DNA from: JAOTZA01 sp965224065 | Lineage (GTDB): Bacteria > Acidobacteriota > Thermoanaerobaculia > Multivoradales > JAHEKO01 | NCBI GenBank assembly: GCA_965224065.1 | Contig: CBDCYF010000005.1 | Coordinates: 3,534,001-3,598,000 of the forward strand | Direction of reading: 5' to 3' | DNA length: 64,000 nucleotides | Shown: positions 60,652 to 64,000 of the stretch, in pieces | Position numbering within the stretch: the first letter of the stretch is position 1 | How the letters are laid out: each line of letters starts with the position of its first letter | The notes under the pieces: generated by a model | The model's input: only the letters and a program-made list of their open reading frames with translations | Databases searched by the model: none | What the model was told of the DNA's origin: nothing | Made by a program: the position numbers and the translations under genes

Positions 60652-60693
60652 TTGACAGATTTGGTGAAACTTTGTAGCGTGTAATGCGTAATA
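60652..60693 (+). promoter_or_regulatory. Promoter with consensus -35 and three 7-bp phased GTA repeats
   Basis: TTGACA at 60652-60657, then, 17 nt downstream, a weak -10 TAGCGT (60675-60680). Across the -10 run three 7-bp units TGTAGCG, TGTAATG and CGTAATA (60673-60693), which could be an operator for the RHH-type protein encoded next. GGAGG at 60699-60703 precedes ATG 60712. Confidence 0.5.
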
Positions 60694-60711
60694 CAGATGG
60701 AGGTAACGGAC

Positions 60712-61194
60712 ATGAGCGCGAAATCCACAGCTGGCTCGAAAACGGGGTTCGACTTTGGCGGGATCCTCGAAACGGTGCAGGACGAGCTCGAAAAGGCCGG
60801 GCTGGCGCTCGATCTGGGCTCGCTCGAAGGGGCCGGCTGGTCCTGGCCCAAGGGCAAGAGCCGGGTCAAGGTGGTGGCGGTGGCGCCCGGGCTCAAGAGC
60901 TCGGTCGAGGAGATGGGCAAGACGCCCCGCGACCAGGTGGTTATGGTCCGGGTCGATACCGATACCTCCGCGGCGCTCGACGATTGGGTGCAGACCGGCG
61001 CCGTCAAGAGCCGGTCCGAGGCGGCGGCGCTGTTTATCCGGGAAGGCCTCAAGGTGCGGGCCGACGAACTGGAGCGGCTCAAGGACGCGTTGTCTGAAGT
61101 TCAGTCGGCCCGCGAGCGGCTGCGGCAACAGGCCCGCGAAGTGTTTGGAGAGGAGGCGGACCTGTTGGACGCCGAGGAGCCGGATGCCGAGTAA
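60712..61194 (+). CDS. RHH-like C-terminal domain protein, unknown
   Basis: 160 residues. The N-terminal half is mixed (GFDFGGILETVQDELEKAGL, then KSRVKVVAVAPGLK). The C-terminal half has a ribbon-helix-helix-like pattern: a strand VMVRVDTDTSAALDDWV followed by KSRSEAAALFIREGLK and a long helix (ADELERLKDALSEVQSARER). It may be a DNA-binding or dimerising regulator. ATG 60712 has a GGAGG 8 nt upstream; ATG 60697 overlaps the ribosome-binding site and is unlikely. The next gene overlaps by 11 nt. No known operon partner identified. Confidence 0.6.
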   Translation: MSAKSTAGSKTGFDFGGILETVQDELEKAGLALDLGSLEGAGWSWPKGKSRVKVVAVAPGLKSSVEEMGKTPRDQVVMVRVDTDTSAALDDWVQTGAVKSRSEAAALFIREGLKVRADELERLKDALSEVQSARERLRQQAREVFGEEADLLDAEEPDAE

Positions 61195-61411
61195 GTTACC
61201 CCGCTATCCCGAGCTGCGGGTGGCGGTCCGGAGCGACAACCCTCTCGCCCTCGTCGCGGCAACACGCGCGGAGCTGCGGCTGGCGGGAGTCGACGCGACG
61301 GAGATCCGCGACTTCTCCGACCAGGCCCTGTCGACCGGCGTGGACCGCGAGCTGGTGCGGCAGGTGGTCCGGGAGTGGGTGAGTGAGGTCGACCCGGCCG
61401 TTGGGACCTGA
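61184..61411 (+). CDS. Small 75-residue protein coupled to the RHH-like gene
   Basis: 75 residues, ATG 61184 to TGA 61411, overlapping the upstream gene by 11 nt. A basic N-terminus (MPSKLPRYPELRVAVRSDNP) is followed by two helices (ALVAATRAELRLAGVDATEI and DRELVRQVVREWVSEVDPA). No membrane segment. The pair of an RHH-like protein and a small helical partner in overlapping frames resembles a toxin-antitoxin layout in form only. Family not recognised. Confidence 0.55.
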   Translation: MPSKLPRYPELRVAVRSDNPLALVAATRAELRLAGVDATEIRDFSDQALSTGVDRELVRQVVREWVSEVDPAVGT

Positions 61412-61426
61412 AGGGGTCCGGGCAAT

Positions 61427-61455
61427 GGAGGGCCGGTGCCAGGCACCGGCCCTCC
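61427..61455. terminator. 14-bp perfect palindrome between convergent genes, terminator-like
   Basis: Arms GGAGGGCCGGTGCC (61427-61440) and its complement (61442-61455) around one base. It sits between the 75-residue gene and the convergent secreted-protein gene, so it could end transcription from both sides, although no T-run is present. Confidence 0.5.
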
Positions 61456-61461
61456 GAGATC

Positions 61462-64000
61462 TTAACGCTTACACGACAGGCTCACCGAGCGGCCGGAAGC
61501 CGACCCTTTCGCGGACATCCGCTCCGGATGGAGATCTCGATCGGGTCCACGATTCCCGGGGAAGCGCTGGTACAGCACCGCGCCGTGCAACACATCGGCC
61601 TCGGTCGGGCCGTCCGCGCCCGCCATGACCGAGGGCAGAGGAACCTCGTCGCGGTTGCCGGCGTGAAAGAAGCCGAGGTGATGCGCCAGTTGGTGGCTAA
61701 AGACCGCGCGATCCATTCCTCCACAATCTCCGAACAGGTCGATTCGGCCCCCCTCGAGGATTCCGGCTGCGCTCCATTTCAGGAGTGTCGTCGCTTCGCT
61801 GCCGGAGGCGCAAGCGTCCTCCCGGATCATCACCAGGACCCGGCCCTCTTCATGGAGCGGCTGGTCGATCCTCTCGCCGCGTTTGTGGTCGATCCATCGA
61901 ATCTGGTCGCCGCGCAGGACGCCGCCGCTATAGAGCGGAACGTCGGTCCGTAGCACCTCTTCGAGGAGCCGCCGGAACTGCTTGGGCACTCGGGCTCCGG
62001 CCTGCAGCTCCCCGCCGCCGATCGGAGCGAACTGGCGGCTGTAGATCTCGAACGACGGCTCCTCGACCCACCTCCGGGTCATGGGCGACTCGGCCAGCGG
62101 TTCGCGGAAGACGCGTTCAAAGAAGGCCATGCTGAACGCGCGGCCTTGCGGGATCAAGGAGAGATCCGCCCGGTTGACCTGCTTCAAGGACTCCACGTAG
62201 GTGCGACGGTTGAAATAACCGGGCTTCTTGAGTCGCATCTGGGCGATGCCGTCTCCCGGCATCTCGATCGCGTAGCGGCCGTGCTCGTTGGTGATGGCGG
62301 TCGCACCACCGGCGCTGCGCACGATGACGCCGGCCAGCCCTTCGGCGTCGAGGGCGTCGAGGATCTTCCCCTTGAAGAGGGACGATCGCGTCACGGTGTC
62401 CGCACCGGGGCAGGCTCCTGCGACCGAGTAGATCGGTCCATCGTTGACGGCTGTACCCTTCTTGTTGTGCGGTACGTGGACCTCGAATGAGGCAGTGCCG
62501 ACGTTTCCGCTGGAGTCCTCGACGGCCAGGTCGAGGGTGTAGACACGGCCGTTGCCGCCTCCCTGGCGCTCTTTGCGCAGGTCAACAGAGCGGCAGTCAC
62601 CGGCGATGACGATGTCGTCGACGGTGTTGCCGTCGCCACCGCCGCCGACATTCTCTTCTTCGTCACTCGATACCGACGTGATCGCGACATCGTCGGCCGA
62701 CACGTCCTGATCGCAGATATCGGTGGCGTCAACCACCACGCTGGTCAGATCGATCGTGGCGTACTTGTGGTTGGGCGGCCACAAAACGATCGGGTCGGCC
62801 TCGACGGTGATCTCAGGAGGTGTAGTGTCCTCGACGATGACATCGCGCGTCTCCATGGCCGTGTTGCCCGAGGCGTCGGAGGCGTCGTAGGTCACTTGGT
62901 AGGTGCCCACCATGGTTTCGTCGACGGCGCTATTGTCGATCACCAGCGACGGAGTGGGGTCACAATTGTCGGCTACCGTCGCGCCTTCTTCGACGTAAGT
63001 ATCGATGCTGCACTCGAGCGTCACCGGGTTGTCGCCATTCAAGGTGACGTCCGGTGGCGTGACGTCCACGACGCTTACGGTCTGGTCGCAGGCGTCGGTG
63101 TTGCCGCTTCCGTCGGTCGCCGTGTACATGATGATGTTGTCGCCCACGCCGTTGAACTGGGCGGGGAGCACCGGGTTGGCGGCGACTGAGACACCCGGAC
63201 AGTTGTCGGTCGCGGTGGCGGGTGGTCCGGCGTAAGTCGCGTCACAGGTGGCATCGGCGTTCAGGGCGACGTTTGCGGGGCAGGTGATCACCGGATCGGT
63301 GTCGTCGATCACGTTGACGGTGATCTCCTTCTCGCATGTTCCTCCGTTGCCGTCATCGGCGCTGACCGTCACCGTGTTGGCGCCCAGAGCGAGAGTCGCC
63401 GGGCTCACCATGATGGTCGGGGTGTCGCCGTCCGGGTCGGTCACACCCGTGACGTCGGCGCCGGAGATGGAGGCCTGGCAACTGCCGTCGGCGCTCTGGT
63501 CGGCGATGGCGGCGCCGCTGCAATCCGGAGGCGAGTTCATCGGGTCGTTCTCGACGATGGTGCCGGTCCCGGTGGTGTTGCCGAGGAAGAGGCACGGTGG
63601 GCCGACGGACGGGTTTGCTTCGCCGCCCGGCTGCCCGCCGAGTCCGACCGTAAAGGTCTCGTTCCCCTCGAACATCGTGTCGTCGTTGAGGGTGACGACG
63701 ATGTTGTAGGTCTGCAGATCGGCGGAGGTGGTGCCGATGGTGATGAGCTGTCCATTGACGGCGGTGTAGTCGTCGGGGGCGGTGGCGGTTCCGTCGAAGG
63801 TACGCCACCAGGTGTTGGCGTTGACCTTGCCGCAGGGGTTGCAGGTGACGGTAAAGGTGACAGTGCCGTCGTCCTCGTCGGCAACGCCGTTGCCGATATT
63901 GACGTGAGCGTGGCCCCCGTCGGCATTACAGGAGCCCGGGTCGGGATCGTGGGCGCTGACCGCGGTCGGCGCAAGAAGGCCGAGCACGAGAACGGCGGCA
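61462..64000 (-). CDS. Secreted multidomain protein with Calx-beta/HYR-type domains and a metzincin-like C-terminal domain (5' end outside window)
   Basis: More than 840 residues; the frame is open to the window edge. The visible start (hydrophobic LGLLAPTAVSA followed by HDPDPG) is the end of a signal peptide, so the true start lies outside. Domains in order: a Calx-beta-like domain (DDGTVTFTVTCNP ... YNIVVTLNDDTMFEGNETF), HYR/Ig-like modules (DPVITCPANVALNADATC; PPDVTLNGDNPVTLECS; YQVTYDASDASGNTA), a carboxypeptidase-regulatory-like beta-sandwich (GKILDALDAEGLAGVIVRSA), and a C-terminal domain with the zinc motif HQLAHHLGFFH plus Met-turn PSVM. The motif is HExxHxxGxxH with Glu replaced by Gln (codon 61690-61692), so peptidase activity is doubtful. 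Surface adhesion or structure is likely. Confidence 0.8.
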   Translation of the reverse strand, partial: AAVLVLGLLAPTAVSAHDPDPGSCNADGGHAHVNIGNGVADEDDGTVTFTVTCNPCGKVNANTWWRTFDGTATAPDDYTAVNGQLITIGTTSADLQTYNIVVTLNDDTMFEGNETFTVGLGGQPGGEANPSVGPPCLFLGNTTGTGTIVENDPMNSPPDCSGAAIADQSADGSCQASISGADVTGVTDPDGDTPTIMVSPATLALGANTVTVSADDGNGGTCEKEITVNVIDDTDPVITCPANVALNADATCDATYAGPPATATDNCPGVSVAANPVLPAQFNGVGDNIIMYTATDGSGNTDACDQTVSVVDVTPPDVTLNGDNPVTLECSIDTYVEEGATVADNCDPTPSLVIDNSAVDETMVGTYQVTYDASDASGNTAMETRDVIVEDTTPPEITVEADPIVLWPPNHKYATIDLTSVVVDATDICDQDVSADDVAITSVSSDEEENVGGGGDGNTVDDIVIAGDCRSVDLRKERQGGGNGRVYTLDLAVEDSSGNVGTASFEVHVPHNKKGTAVNDGPIYSVAGACPGADTVTRSSLFKGKILDALDAEGLAGVIVRSAGGATAITNEHGRYAIEMPGDGIAQMRLKKPGYFNRRTYVESLKQVNRADLSLIPQGRAFSMAFFERVFREPLAESPMTRRWVEEPSFEIYSRQFAPIGGGELQAGARVPKQFRRLLEEVLRTDVPLYSGGVLRGDQIRWIDHKRGERIDQPLHEEGRVLVMIREDACASGSEATTLLKWSAAGILEGGRIDLFGDCGGMDRAVFSHQLAHHLGFFHAGNRDEVPLPSVMAGADGPTEADVLHGAVLYQRFPGNRGPDRDLHPERMSAKGSASGRSVSLSCKR

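Overview
The window is a GC-rich, densely coded bacterial chromosome segment. It carries a complete alternative complex III (act) plus caa3-type oxidase operon, a formate dehydrogenase of the NuoE/NuoF-NuoG-like NAD+ type, many secreted PQQ-like propellers and c-type cytochromes, and dispersed REP-like palindromes. This points to an aerobic or facultative diderm, most plausibly Acidobacteriota (Thermoanaerobaculia/Holophagae-like). The phylum is inferred from gene content; no rRNA or tRNA gene is visible.

Layout. 1-4.6 kb: a truncated lipoprotein, a TerB-like protein, an M23 peptidase, a haem-bearing terpenoid-cyclase-fold protein, and a two-gene module whose first member joins a YjzC-like segment to an AbrB/MazE domain. 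4.6-5.9 kb: a small membrane protein, VapBC and a REP cluster. 5.9-11.9 kb: an acyl-CoA ligase, a Ycf48-like protein, a DUF885 lipoprotein and a GT39-TPR membrane protein. 11.9-24.8 kb (minus strand): the respiratory operon actABCDEF-hyp-sco-coxBACD, terminated by two hairpins. Its predicted promoter has a Rex-type palindrome lying over the -35 box. Most junctions are ATGA/GTGA overlaps; the three large gaps all hold REP elements, and one (actB/actC) carries a duplicated 14-bp junction sequence. 25.0-27.0 kb: a NarL-type two-component pair.

27.2-42.1 kb: a formate dehydrogenase. The beta subunit (fused NuoE+NuoF) and alpha subunit are separated by about 10.6 kb of defence-type genes: an Mrr-like endonuclease, HsdM, HsdS, an FRG-domain protein embedded between hsdS and hsdR, HsdR, a small zinc-finger protein and a Fic protein. 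The alpha subunit is a selenoprotein: an in-frame TGA at 40417 is followed by a SECIS hairpin closely resembling that of E. coli fdhF.

42.2-50 kb: asparagine synthase, a GT39 transferase, a PQQ-propeller/LolA-like fusion, a polysaccharide deacetylase and a GT4. 50-51.7 kb: formate-tetrahydrofolate ligase, which could use the formate that the dehydrogenase otherwise oxidises. 51.8-61.4 kb: an EF-hand PQQ propeller, a cytochrome c, an M14-type desuccinylase/aspartoacylase relative, two SLC13 transporters, a gluzincin, a HEAT-repeat protein and an RHH gene pair. 61.5-64 kb: a secreted multidomain protein (5' end outside the window) ending in a metzincin-like domain whose catalytic Glu is Gln.

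Several operon-first genes lack a Shine-Dalgarno sequence but have a TAnnnT -10-like hexamer 6-10 nt before the start codon, which suggests frequent leaderless transcription.
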